64,000 bases of DNA from Zeimonas sp050187175 (lineage in GTDB: Bacteria; Pseudomonadota; Gammaproteobacteria; Burkholderiales; Burkholderiaceae_E): the NCBI GenBank assembly GCA_050187175.1, contig JBFWXS010000009.1:1-64000 (forward strand), read 5' to 3'. Below the pieces are notes generated by a model. The model was not told the DNA's origin, did no database searches, and saw nothing but the letters and a program-made list of their open reading frames with translations. Positions 28,826 through 37,581 of the stretch are shown here, piece after piece (positions within the stretch are counted from its first letter, which is position 1; every line of letters starts with the position of its first letter). A program made the translations under genes and the position numbers.

Positions 28826-31582
28826 TCACCGCGGGCGCCCCGCCGGGCGCGATCCTGCTTCCGATCCCGATCCCGATCCTGTCCAGCCGTACAGCCGCAA
28901 CCAGTTGCGGAGCAGCGTCGGCAGGTAGGGTTGCGGCTGGAAGCGGTCCGCGATGGCATACAGCGGCAGCCGCTGCAGCAGCAGCCGGCGCAGCGCCAGC
29001 TCCAGGCCGCGCCGCCAGGCTCCGGCGCCAGCAGCCGGCGCAGGGATGGAAGTGCCGATCCGGGCTGCATACGCGCTGCGATGCGCGTCGGCATCCGCCC
29101 AGAACGCCGCTTCGCCTTCATCTTCGGGCCAGACGTGGCACAGCAGTTCGACGAAGTCCTGCTGCGGCGGGCCGATGGCGGCCAGTTCCCAGTCCAGCAC
29201 GCGGACCCGGACCGGCGCCCACGCCGCCTCGCCGGATGAATCACGGCGATTCGACGCGCGCGCCAGCGCCAGATTGCGCGGATTGAAGTCGTTGTGAACG
29301 ACTGTCTGCGGCAGCGCCGCCAGCTCGCGCCACCAATCGCCGACACTGTCGACCAGTTCGCGATGCAAGTCAGCCAGCTCATGCCCGGCCCGCCCGATCA
29401 GCCGCGTCCAGCTTGACGAGGCCAAGGCAGCGAGCGCGCACCAGGCCGGTCGCAGGCGTGCCCCGGCGTCGGCATCCAGCGGAACGCCCAGCGCGGCACG
29501 AACGGCGGCATCCGATACCAGCGGCTGCCAGGCTGCGTGAAGATCCGACATCGCGGCGATCGCCGCCTGCCGATCGATACGCCGCCAGCCCCAGCCGTCG
29601 CGCCGCGACCAGCGGCTGGTTCCTTCGGGGAGGTACTCGATGGCGAGCCCCCAGGCCTGTGATGCGTTCCCTGGGTCTTCTACGTCTACCGCGTCTGCCG
29701 CGTCTTCTCCGCAGGGCCGCGATGAGCCGAAGCAGCGCGGAAGATAAGGACGCACCGCCGGCGGAGCGAGCGTCTGGATCTCGGCCTCGCGCACGTGACT
29801 GCGTTCGAAGCCGAACACGACCGGATCGGTGCGCAAGGCTCGCGCCGCGGCCGGATCGAGCATCTCCACCGCGTTCAGTACCGCATCGGTCAGCTGCCGG
29901 TCGCACGGCTTGAGCTTGATCACCAAGTCCGTCGCAGGCACCGACGAGGCCGGCGTGGCGCCGTCGCCGTCCACGCGGTAGCGGCGCAGGCCATAGGCCT
30001 CGGCCGCACCGGCGCAGGCGGTTTCAGCGAGCAGGCCGTCGCGTGCATCGAACGGCTGCGGCAGCCAGCGCAGCGGCCGGCTGGCGTCACCGGTCAAGGT
30101 CAGCGCTACGCCGCGGAGCAGTGCGCGCGGCACGCCGCCGGCGGTGCCCTCACCCGCCGGTTGCTCCGCGCCGTACCGCGCCACCCGCTCGATCGCGCTG
30201 TCGATCCGGTCGCCGCGCGCCGGTCGCGGCAGGATCCCCATTGCCTCGAAGTAGGCGAAGTACCGGCGCAGCAGAGTGCCGTCGAGCGCCGGCATCGGCA
30301 GCGACAGCCGTGCAAGCAGCCGCTCGGTGCAGTGCGAGACGATGGCGTGCTGACGTTGCGACAAGTACAACTCGAATGGACGTTCAGCCCCCGCGACAGC
30401 CTCAAGCACCCCGGCAGCTTCGCGCGTCCCGACGCGCGATCCTTCATCGAATCCGCTGACGAAGAAGCGGCGGAAGCTCGACAGCGGCAGCGGGGCGGGA
30501 TCCGCCGCCGGCCGCTGGCGCGACCCAAACACGAGATCGAGCCACTGCTCCACCGGCCGGAAGACCAGCGGATGGCCGGACAGCTTCAACCATAGCGCCA
30601 GCTCGCGCCAATGGCGCGGCCGCGCATGCCGCAGATGCCGGATTTTCAGTCCGGCGCGTTGACGAGCGCCCAGCGCGACGATGGCGCGGGCTGCGTAGTC
30701 GACCGGCAGGCTGTCGAAGGTCCAGTCCACGTCGGGCGCCGAGCGCAGGCGCACGCAGGTGGCCAGCAGCGCGGTCACGATATCGCCCGGGTTGCTGGCG
30801 CCGGTCCGCGAATCACCACATAGCAGGCCCGGCCGCACGATGGTCACCGCGAGGCCGCGCTCCGCCGCATGCCGCAGCAGCTGCTCGCTGACTGCCTTGG
30901 TCTGCGCATAGGCCAGCGGCATGCCGTCGATCCAGTCGAACACCGCGTCGCGCTCGGTCACCTCGGCGGGTGCCATCCGCGAGAAGCACACCGCCAGCGT
31001 CGATACGAACTGCAGCCTGCGCACGCCGTTTTGAAGACAAAAGCCGACGATACCGGCCGTAGGCAGCACGTTGGCGTCGCGTAGACGCCGATAACCTTTG
31101 ATCCAATTGACCTCGGCAGCTGCGTGCAGAACGCTGTCGACGCGGCGTGACAGCCTCTGGAATACGGCCTCCTTCAGCCCCAGCCGAGCCTGATCGAGGC
31201 GGGCGGCATACGCATGCACGCGCCCACGGGCCAGACTTGCCGCCCACGCCGAGCGCTCGGCCAGGACAGCGTCTTCCGGGCCCGCGGCTTCTGCCAGCAC
31301 GGCCGCGATACGGTGCCGGGCTTCGGCGTCGTCGACGGCGCGCACCAGGCAGATGACCGGGCCATTGGTCGTGCGCAGCAGTTCGCGCAGCAGGTGCCGG
31401 CCGAGGAAGCCGGTAGCGCCGGTCAGCAGGGTCGCATCGCGCGGCTCGGCCTGATCGGACGAGCTGGGGTCGACAGCGGCGCCCGGCACGGGCAACCGGC
31501 GCAGTTGATCGATGAACCGCTCGGCGTCGCCCTGCGGCGTGGGACGATGAGTGGCGCCTGGGCGCTGGAGCGAAATCGTCAT
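28826..31582 (-). CDS. Thioester-reductase-like SDR fused to an APH-type kinase
   Basis: A 918-residue two-part protein starting at ATG 31582, which overlaps the stop of the UbiA-like gene (ATGA). The N-terminal half is an extended short-chain dehydrogenase of the NAD_binding_4/thioester reductase type: TGATGFLG nucleotide motif (residues 54-61), VSTLAVC with the catalytic Ser, and YAQTK (about 224). Such domains reduce acyl thioesters to aldehydes or alcohols. After a linker (about 370-520) the C-terminal part is a phosphotransferase of the aminoglycoside/choline kinase fold: the catalytic loop VVHNDFNPRNLAL (about 760) has the HxDxxxxN pattern, and VRVLDWELAAIG supplies the metal Asp. I know of no characterised protein with this fusion. 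It is the last gene of a four-gene coupled operon and might reduce an acyl group and phosphorylate a head group. Confidence 0.75.
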   Translation of the reverse strand: MTISLQRPGATHRPTPQGDAERFIDQLRRLPVPGAAVDPSSSDQAEPRDATLLTGATGFLGRHLLRELLRTTNGPVICLVRAVDDAEARHRIAAVLAEAAGPEDAVLAERSAWAASLARGRVHAYAARLDQARLGLKEAVFQRLSRRVDSVLHAAAEVNWIKGYRRLRDANVLPTAGIVGFCLQNGVRRLQFVSTLAVCFSRMAPAEVTERDAVFDWIDGMPLAYAQTKAVSEQLLRHAAERGLAVTIVRPGLLCGDSRTGASNPGDIVTALLATCVRLRSAPDVDWTFDSLPVDYAARAIVALGARQRAGLKIRHLRHARPRHWRELALWLKLSGHPLVFRPVEQWLDLVFGSRQRPAADPAPLPLSSFRRFFVSGFDEGSRVGTREAAGVLEAVAGAERPFELYLSQRQHAIVSHCTERLLARLSLPMPALDGTLLRRYFAYFEAMGILPRPARGDRIDSAIERVARYGAEQPAGEGTAGGVPRALLRGVALTLTGDASRPLRWLPQPFDARDGLLAETACAGAAEAYGLRRYRVDGDGATPASSVPATDLVIKLKPCDRQLTDAVLNAVEMLDPAAARALRTDPVVFGFERSHVREAEIQTLAPPAVRPYLPRCFGSSRPCGEDAADAVDVEDPGNASQAWGLAIEYLPEGTSRWSRRDGWGWRRIDRQAAIAAMSDLHAAWQPLVSDAAVRAALGVPLDADAGARLRPAWCALAALASSSWTRLIGRAGHELADLHRELVDSVGDWWRELAALPQTVVHNDFNPRNLALARASNRRDSSGEAAWAPVRVRVLDWELAAIGPPQQDFVELLCHVWPEDEGEAAFWADADAHRSAYAARIGTSIPAPAAGAGAWRRGLELALRRLLLQRLPLYAIADRFQPQPYLPTLLRNWLRLYGWTGSGSGSEAGSRPAGRPR

Positions 31583-32157
31583 GGAGGATGCATGCCGGCT
31601 CGGGGCCGGTCGAATTCGTCGATCGCAACGAGGACGAGATAGAGCACGAGCGCGGCGAACCAGACGCCCGGTGAATCGATGCGTCCGGCGATCAGCAGGA
31701 CGAACACGGGATACTTCAGCAGCACGACGCGGTCGGGCTGCGGCGCATTGGGATCCGGCGGCCGACGCCAGCGATACCAGGCGAGCAAGGCCGCGATCAG
31801 CAGTGCCCACGCCCACTGCGACGGCTCCGGCAGCAGCGCCAGCGCCGGCACGGAAAGCCCGGCAGCAGCGGCGACGAAGGGCACACGGCAGCGGGAGCGC
31901 ACCAGCACGCGTGCCGGATGGCGCACTCGATCGACCGGCAGATCGGCCAGATCGTCGATCAGCCGGCACTGTGCCACCAGGATCGCGGCCAGCAGCCAGG
32001 CAGCAGCCGCGGCGACCGCGTCGTCCGCCGACACGAAGCTCATCGGCAGGCGCTGCGGCAGCCAGGCAGCCAGCATCACCAGCACCGTCAGCGCGAGGAT
32101 CCTCACGCACAGCAGGCGTTCGCCGGCGTAGCTGAGCAACTCGGCGATCGCGCTCAT
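31579..32157 (-). CDS. Short UbiA-like integral membrane protein
   Basis: A 192-residue protein with about five hydrophobic segments (ILALTVLVMLAAWLPQRL; AAAAAWLLAAILVAQ; VPFVAAAAGLSVPALALL; WALLIAALLAWY; FAALVLYLVLVAI). RLIDDLADLPVDRVRHP, just after the second segment, resembles the first Asp-rich motif of UbiA prenyltransferases. The second motif is weak (AIDEFDR near the C-terminus), and the chain is about 100 residues shorter than usual, so catalysis is doubtful or the family assignment is loose. Both ends overlap neighbours by ATGA, which puts it firmly in the operon. Confidence 0.65.
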   Translation of the reverse strand: MSAIAELLSYAGERLLCVRILALTVLVMLAAWLPQRLPMSFVSADDAVAAAAAWLLAAILVAQCRLIDDLADLPVDRVRHPARVLVRSRCRVPFVAAAAGLSVPALALLPEPSQWAWALLIAALLAWYRWRRPPDPNAPQPDRVVLLKYPVFVLLIAGRIDSPGVWFAALVLYLVLVAIDEFDRPRAGMHPP

Positions 32158-35100
32158 CGTCGGTCTCCGAGGGCATCGGCGGCGGCGAGCGCATTCGGCA
32201 GGCTCTGCACGGTCACCGTCCCGCGGTCGCCATCGACCAGCAACCGCTGTCCGCTGCGCAGCCGCGCCGTCGCCTGCGCAATGCCGATGACGGCCGGAAT
32301 GCCGTACTCCCGGGCGATGATCGCGCCGTGCGACAGCATGCCGCCGCGCTCGATGACCAGACCCCCGACCAGGAAGAAGACCGTTGCCCAGCCGGGATCG
32401 GTCTGCCGGGTGACCAGGATCTGGCCCGGCTCGATGGCATGGATCCCGCTGACATCGGTGACCACGATGCCCTCGCCGGCGGCCCGGCCGCCGCAGGCGG
32501 GCGTGCCGCTCAGCGTCTGCAGCTCCGGCGCTCCATCCGGGCCCGCCTGCTCGGCCTGCTCGGCCTGCTCGGCCCCCGCGGCATGAGGCGGGCAAGTCCG
32601 CGCCGCATGGGCGGCCGCGATACCTGGGGTCCAGCTGAGCCCGTACGGCAGATGAATCGTGTCCGGCGGCGTCTGCGCCGCGTATTCGCGATGGAGCAGC
32701 CTGGCAACGGCGATCGCGAGCCGCTCGGAACGGTCGGGCGCCAGAGCAGCGCCCGGATCGGCATCCGCCGTTCGACCTGCAGCGTCGCACCGGCGCAGCA
32801 GATCGATCAGCCCTTCGGGCGACACCATGAAAACATCTTCGACATCGCCGATCCAGCCGGCGCCATGCAGGCGCGCCCCCGCTTCGCGCATCACCTTGCG
32901 CAAGCGCGTATAGAGCAGCGCCTGCTTCATCCGCGCGCGCTCGCGATAGCGGATCGAAGCCTGCGTGGCACGCAGCAGCAGATGAAACCGGCCTGCACGC
33001 GACAGCGGCCAGGCGCGCCAGACGGGATTGGGGCTCAGGCGCCGCAGCGCCTCGCGCGTGACGGCGATGCGGTCGCGCGCCTGGGCCTGCGTGATGGCCG
33101 CCGGATCATGGCTGCCGGCGCGCAGATAGGTCTTCAGCAAGGCGAACATCGGCGCCGGATCCTCGTCCGGCGTCGGGCTGTCGAGCATCAGCTCGCGCGA
33201 GTATCGAAAGCCCCAGTGCTGCAGATAGGCGTCGAACCGCCGGCCGAAATCGCCGAGCTCGCCGGCGCGCCAGGCGGCCGCCAGCGCAGCCGGTTCCTGC
33301 GTCGCGATGCGCTCGACCAGCGCCGGCGTCTGGCCAAGCTCGCGCGCCAGCGCCCACAGTGCATCGACCGGCCGCGCACTGACCAAATCGGGCAGCCCCT
33401 TGAGCAGCGCGTGCAAGCGCGACGGATCGTCCGACAGCGGCGCGGCAGCCGTGGCGCGGCCCAGCAAGCCGTAGGTGACCATGGCCGCTGCGTCGGCCAG
33501 CGCAGCATCGTTCCAGCGCTGCGTGCGGACCTCCAGGAAATCGACGATGCGATCGGCCAGCTGCGCCGGCCGGGCCGTCTGCAGTGCCTGCGGGGTAGTG
33601 GCGGCGGCATAGCGGTCGACCACCGCTTCGAAGCGCCGGACATTCCGCTCGATGCGCAGATAGCGGGCCGTCGTGGCAGCCGCGATGCGCAGCGCTTCGA
33701 CGCAGCGCGCCAGCGGGCCCAGTGTCACCGGCGCCACCTCGGGGAACTCCTTGGCGCCGGTGAAAGTGTTGAACCACGCCGCCAGCCGGCGGCCGCCGGG
33801 CGCCTGCGCCAGTACGGCGTGGATGTTGCTGAGGTTGTAGTACAGCCGCCCGCCGTGCAGTCCGACCAGCCGCGCCAGCCGGGGCGCCATCGCCGCGATG
33901 CGATCCGGCGAAACGCCGAAGCCGCGGCCGAGATTGCCGAAGTACGCCTCGTAACCGCGGCGCACGATGGCGAACAGGAACGGCGTCAGCGGATCGGGAA
34001 AGTTCTCGGCGACATTGGCATTGGACCACCATTCACGCTGCTCGGGTTCCGACGCGGCCGACGCCGTGACGGGGCGCGCCTGCAGGCACCATAAGCGGCC
34101 TGCGGCATCGACCGACCACTCGATGTCCTGCGGCACGCCGCGGCTGCGCTCGAGGCGTCGCCCCAGCTCGATCAAGTCCGCCAGCCACGGCGCGCCCTCC
34201 GGAAAGCCCTCCGGGCCGCTCACGGGAACGCCCACGGGACCGCTCTCCGGTCCGCTCTCCGGTCCGCTCTCCGGTCCGCTCTCCGGTCCGCTCTCCGGTC
34301 CGCTCTCCGGTCCGCTCTCCGGTCCGCTCTTCGGACCGCTCTTCGGACCGCTCTTCGGACCGCTCTCCGGCCTCCTCTCCGGACCGCCGTCCGGATCGGC
34401 CGCCGCGTCCGGCCCGGCCGACTCCGGCTCCGGCCGCGACTCCAGAACCGGCCCCGCCCGCGGATGGACACGCAAACGCCAGGGCTCGGCTTCACCGCTG
34501 ACCAGCGCGTCACCCAGCCCCTGAACCATCTCGATCAGACCGTCGGCCGGAGCATCTCGCCGTGCGGCCCGTGGATCATGCGTGAAGTACACGCCCGACC
34601 AGGCTGCCGCCACCTGTGTCTGCACGATGACCGCCATAGCCGCCGGCGCCAGCCCCCGCGCCTGGCTGTACGCCAGGCAATGCGGCGACCAGGCCGAGGC
34701 CCAGACCTGCCGCACGGCCGCCTCGACAGCCTCCAGGCCGGATACGCCCAGCACGGTGTCGAACTGTCCGGCGAACGAATGGGCATGGCCGTCTTCGGTG
34801 CTTCCCGAGCTGCGCACGGCCAGCAAGGCCGCGGGGCTCAGTTGCCGCACGGCGGCGGCCAGCGCGGCGCGCATGGCCGGCGTCAGCGGCAAGGCCCGCA
34901 GCCGCGCCGCCACGTCGCGTACCGTCAGCGCAGCCATGTCGGTCGGCGCAGCCATGTCGACTGCCGCGGATGGCACGCCGTCGTCAGCCATGCCCAGGAC
35001 GCACGCCAGCTGGCGCTGGTACCAATCCGACGGAATGACAAAGCCCGGCGGCACATCGACGCCGTCGACGATCAGCCGGCCCAGACTGGCTGCCTTGCCG

Positions 35101-35183
35101 CCGACCCCCTCAGCCAGGCAGACCTCGCGGCCGAGCGGCAGCAGCATCTCCAGGCCGCAGGCTTCGGCTGCCGCCGCCGTCAC
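32154..35183 (-). CDS. PEP synthase / rifampicin phosphotransferase-like enzyme with ESGP repeats
   Basis: A 1009-residue protein from GTG at 35183, with GGGGAG upstream; the start overlaps the preceding stop as GTGA. The N-terminal PPDK/PEP-synthase ATP-binding domain is intact: GVGGKAASLG (Lys30), AVRSSGSTED then SFAGQFDT (136-143), VQTQVAAAWSGVYFTHDP, GLGDALVSGEAEP and PQDIEWSVD with LQARPVT. A repeat of about 12 four-residue units (PESG/PKSG, residues about 263-315) interrupts this domain. Near the C-terminus is the swivelling phospho-histidine domain, GGMLSHGAIIAREYGIPAV (His about 951). The PEP/pyruvate-binding TIM barrel is missing, as in rifampicin phosphotransferases, so it should use ATP to phosphorylate another molecule, giving AMP and phosphate. 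The acceptor is unknown; the neighbours suggest a lipid. Confidence 0.8.
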   Translation of the reverse strand: MTAAAAEACGLEMLLPLGREVCLAEGVGGKAASLGRLIVDGVDVPPGFVIPSDWYQRQLACVLGMADDGVPSAAVDMAAPTDMAALTVRDVAARLRALPLTPAMRAALAAAVRQLSPAALLAVRSSGSTEDGHAHSFAGQFDTVLGVSGLEAVEAAVRQVWASAWSPHCLAYSQARGLAPAAMAVIVQTQVAAAWSGVYFTHDPRAARRDAPADGLIEMVQGLGDALVSGEAEPWRLRVHPRAGPVLESRPEPESAGPDAAADPDGGPERRPESGPKSGPKSGPKSGPESGPESGPESGPESGPESGPESGPESGPVGVPVSGPEGFPEGAPWLADLIELGRRLERSRGVPQDIEWSVDAAGRLWCLQARPVTASAASEPEQREWWSNANVAENFPDPLTPFLFAIVRRGYEAYFGNLGRGFGVSPDRIAAMAPRLARLVGLHGGRLYYNLSNIHAVLAQAPGGRRLAAWFNTFTGAKEFPEVAPVTLGPLARCVEALRIAAATTARYLRIERNVRRFEAVVDRYAAATTPQALQTARPAQLADRIVDFLEVRTQRWNDAALADAAAMVTYGLLGRATAAAPLSDDPSRLHALLKGLPDLVSARPVDALWALARELGQTPALVERIATQEPAALAAAWRAGELGDFGRRFDAYLQHWGFRYSRELMLDSPTPDEDPAPMFALLKTYLRAGSHDPAAITQAQARDRIAVTREALRRLSPNPVWRAWPLSRAGRFHLLLRATQASIRYRERARMKQALLYTRLRKVMREAGARLHGAGWIGDVEDVFMVSPEGLIDLLRRCDAAGRTADADPGAALAPDRSERLAIAVARLLHREYAAQTPPDTIHLPYGLSWTPGIAAAHAARTCPPHAAGAEQAEQAEQAGPDGAPELQTLSGTPACGGRAAGEGIVVTDVSGIHAIEPGQILVTRQTDPGWATVFFLVGGLVIERGGMLSHGAIIAREYGIPAVIGIAQATARLRSGQRLLVDGDRGTVTVQSLPNALAAADALGDRR
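34240..34395. repeat. 12-bp tandem repeat coding for PESG/PKSG units
   Basis: The unit CCGCTCTCCGGT (plus strand) repeats about seven times from 34240. Three copies of the variant CCGCTCTTCGGA follow, and then degenerate copies to about 34395. The period is a multiple of three, so changes in copy number keep the frame of the phosphotransferase-like gene. It is probably polymorphic between strains. It is not a CRISPR: there are no spacers. Confidence 0.9.
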
Positions 35184-35773
35184 AGCGCTCTCCCCTTGAC
35201 GCCGGCACGATGCAGCCAGACGCTGAAAGCAGCGTGTACGCTGGGACCGAGCAGCAGCGCCCAAGCCCATACCGCCGCAGGCGCACCGACGCCGGGCAAC
35301 AGCCATAGCAGCAACAGGACGCCGACGGTGGAATCGATGCGATCCCAGACGGCGCAGGCCAGGCGCAGAGCGCCGCGGTCGGGTAACTGCCCGGGCGCGA
35401 CGTCGAGCTGCCGCTTGAGGAACGAGTTCGGCAGCTCGGCCAGCATGAAGGCCAGGCCGCAGCCGAAGCCCAGCGCCGCATAGGCGCCAGCGGACAGCGG
35501 CCACAGTTGCGCGTGCCAGGCAGGCGCCAGCCAGCGCAGCAGTTCCGACAGCACGACGAAGGACAGCGCCGCGGCCGGCGGCATCGCCATGAAGCCGCGC
35601 AGCGTCTTGTTGGCACCCAGCAAGCGGCGCCCTCGCAAACGGCCGCCGCCGTCGATCGGCTGCTTGAAGTGCTGCGACCAGCGCGTCTTCAGCCAGTAGA
35701 CATGACCGATGCCGGCCAGGCCCAGCGCCACGACGAGAAAGGCCGCGCGGGCGATATCGGGCGAGAAGATCAT
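35180..35773 (-). CDS. CDP-archaeol synthase (DUF46) / CDP-diglyceride synthase-like protein
   Basis: A 197-residue membrane protein with about five hydrophobic segments. The family motifs are present: GANKTLRGFMA (about residues 53-63), then LPNSFLKRQLDVAPG (about 116-130) and WDRIDS (about 143-148). Archaeal members activate unsaturated archaetidic acid with CTP; bacterial relatives are little studied but share the CDP-lipid synthase fold. It is the first gene of the four-gene overlapping set. The start at ATG 35773 has no clear ribosome site, and an alternative start cannot be excluded. Confidence 0.75.
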   Translation of the reverse strand: MIFSPDIARAAFLVVALGLAGIGHVYWLKTRWSQHFKQPIDGGGRLRGRRLLGANKTLRGFMAMPPAAALSFVVLSELLRWLAPAWHAQLWPLSAGAYAALGFGCGLAFMLAELPNSFLKRQLDVAPGQLPDRGALRLACAVWDRIDSTVGVLLLLWLLPGVGAPAAVWAWALLLGPSVHAAFSVWLHRAGVKGRAL

Positions 35774-36058
35774 GCCGCGGCGACGGGGCCAGCGCGGCGC
35801 GGACTGCGTACGACGAACACGACTGCGAGCTGCGGGTTGCTACAGGTTTCAGTGTGGCGAATCGATCGGCGGTGCGCTACTGCCCGAACGATCTAGAGCG
35901 CTCGAACGATGGCTGGCGCAGCCAACGCCTTGCGGCCAAGCCTCGTGGCAAAGCCGCCGCCGCAGTGCGCGCCGGATCGCGCCGATTGATTGACTGCTGC
36001 CGGCCGCCACGGTCGTCGCGGGTATCGGCGCCGCCGAAACCCGCATCCGACCCCATCC

Positions 36059-36646
36059 TCAGTTCTTCTGCCAGCGATAGACGCGCATCGGCGGCACGTT
36101 GATGAACTCGGTCGATACGTCGGGCTCGCCAAGAATCGGACGTGCACGGTCGGCGACCGCGCCGCGGAACTGATACGCGACGAAGCAGCCGCCCGGCGCC
36201 AGCGTATCGCGGATCGCCTCGATGATCCGCGCACCGATCTCGGGCGGAATGGTCGAGAACGGAATGCCAGACAGAATCGCCTTCGGCGCCCGCAGCCGGT
36301 GCGCCGCAATCAGCTCGGCGATGTGCTCGGCGCTGCCTTGATGGACGATCAACCGCTTGTCCTCGATGCCGCGAACCAGGTCGACGAAGACCGGATCCAG
36401 CTCGATCGCCAGCAGCGAACCGTGCTCGGGCATCGCGCTGAGGATGGCGCGCGTCGTACCGCCGGTGCCGGGCCCCAGCTCGACCACCGAATCGGCCTGC
36501 GCGATGCCGGCCGCTCGGACCATCCGACGCTCGAGGAAGCGCGAACTCGGAATAACGGAGCCGACACCTTTGGGTTGTCGAAGAAAGCCTTTCAGGAATG
36601 CGAGACGGTCATCTTGTTGTGGGCGCAAGGTCTCGAAACGGAACAT
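36059..36646 (-). CDS. Class I SAM methyltransferase, phospholipid N-methyltransferase-like
   Basis: A 195-residue methyltransferase. The early FLKGFLRQPKGVGSVIPSSRFL segment and the SAM motif VVELGPGTGGTTRAIL (about residues 54-69), followed by LLAIELDPVFVDLV, match the rRNA dimethylase-like phospholipid methyltransferases (PmtA type), which convert phosphatidylethanolamine to its methylated forms. IPFSTIPPEI is the family's catalytic-loop region. GGAGGAG precedes the ATG at 36646. It lies 56 bases after rpiA and 285 bases before the lipid-like operon, so a link to lipid head-group chemistry is plausible. Confidence 0.8.
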   Translation of the reverse strand: MFRFETLRPQQDDRLAFLKGFLRQPKGVGSVIPSSRFLERRMVRAAGIAQADSVVELGPGTGGTTRAILSAMPEHGSLLAIELDPVFVDLVRGIEDKRLIVHQGSAEHIAELIAAHRLRAPKAILSGIPFSTIPPEIGARIIEAIRDTLAPGGCFVAYQFRGAVADRARPILGEPDVSTEFINVPPMRVYRWQKN

Positions 36647-36702
36647 CGAGCGAACTCCTCCGGCTGGCGGAAACTGGGAGGGGTCATCACCTCGGCCCGA
36701 CG

Positions 36703-37389
36703 TCAATCCGAGCCCCCCTCGGACGTGCGGCGGACGATTCCCTCCGGCGACGCAATGATAACCACGTCGGCCCCGTTTCTGGCAAACAGGCCGACTGTGA
36801 CGACGCCAGGCCATCGATTGATCTCGTCCTCGAGCCCGACCGGATCGGCAATGTCCAGATCCGCGACGTCCAGGATGATCTGGCCATTGTCGGTGACCAC
36901 GCCGGCACGTTCGCGCGGCGTTCCGCCGAGCCGGCGCAGCCGAGCGGCGACCAGCTCGCGCGCCATGGGGATCACTTCGACGGGCAGCGGAAAGCGGCCC
37001 AGACGGGCAACGCATTTGCTGCGGTCGACGATGCAGACGAAACGCTCGCAGGCGGCGGCGACGATCTTTTCCCGGGTCAGCGCGGCGCCGCCCCCCTTGA
37101 TCATCCGCAATGACGCGTCGATCTCGTCGGCGCCATCCACATAGACCGGCAGACGACGGCCGGCCGCCAGCACGTCGTTCAGGTCGAACACCTCGATGCC
37201 TTGCTCCCGCAGAAGCTGGCTGCTGCGCTCCGAACTCGATACCGCGCCGGCGATGCACGCACGCTGCGTACCCAGCGCCTCGATGAAGCAATTGACCGTC
37301 GAGCCGCTGCCGACGCCGACCAGTTCGCCGTCGACGATCTCGGCCAGAGCGGCGCGCGCGGCAGCGCGCTTGAGTTCGTCCTGATTCAT
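36703..37389 (-). CDS. rpiA: Ribose-5-phosphate isomerase A
   Basis: A 228-residue enzyme of the pentose phosphate pathway that interconverts ribose 5-phosphate and ribulose 5-phosphate. The phosphate loop VGVGSGSTVN (residues 25-34), the catalytic DGADEID block and the KGGGAALTREKI lysine region are intact, and ARNGADVVIIAS closes the fold. Length is standard. It starts at ATG 37389. It may share a transcript with the methyltransferase gene. Confidence 0.95.
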   Translation of the reverse strand: MNQDELKRAAARAALAEIVDGELVGVGSGSTVNCFIEALGTQRACIAGAVSSSERSSQLLREQGIEVFDLNDVLAAGRRLPVYVDGADEIDASLRMIKGGGAALTREKIVAAACERFVCIVDRSKCVARLGRFPLPVEVIPMARELVAARLRRLGGTPRERAGVVTDNGQIILDVADLDIADPVGLEDEINRWPGVVTVGLFARNGADVVIIASPEGIVRRTSEGGSD

Positions 37390-37581
37390 GACGTGCAGTG
37401 TAACCGGTCGCCGCGGTGGGGGGTGACCGGGCGGCCCGGACGCGTCACGGAGGGGATTGACAGACGGGCGGCGGCGTGATCAGCGGCACGCTGCTTCCGT
37501 CGCGGAGCTTACTGAGCCGGGTGTCGTCGCGTGCTTGAGATGGAGCCAGGCACACTCACCCCGGCTCGCCGCGGCACACCC

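Noticed and set aside
30056..30530. Short open frames within the reductase-kinase gene on both strands
   Set aside because: No family match and consistent with shadow frames of the reductase-kinase coding sequence.
34240..34395. CRISPR-like array
   Set aside because: Continuous 12-bp tandem units without spacers, in frame inside a protein gene.
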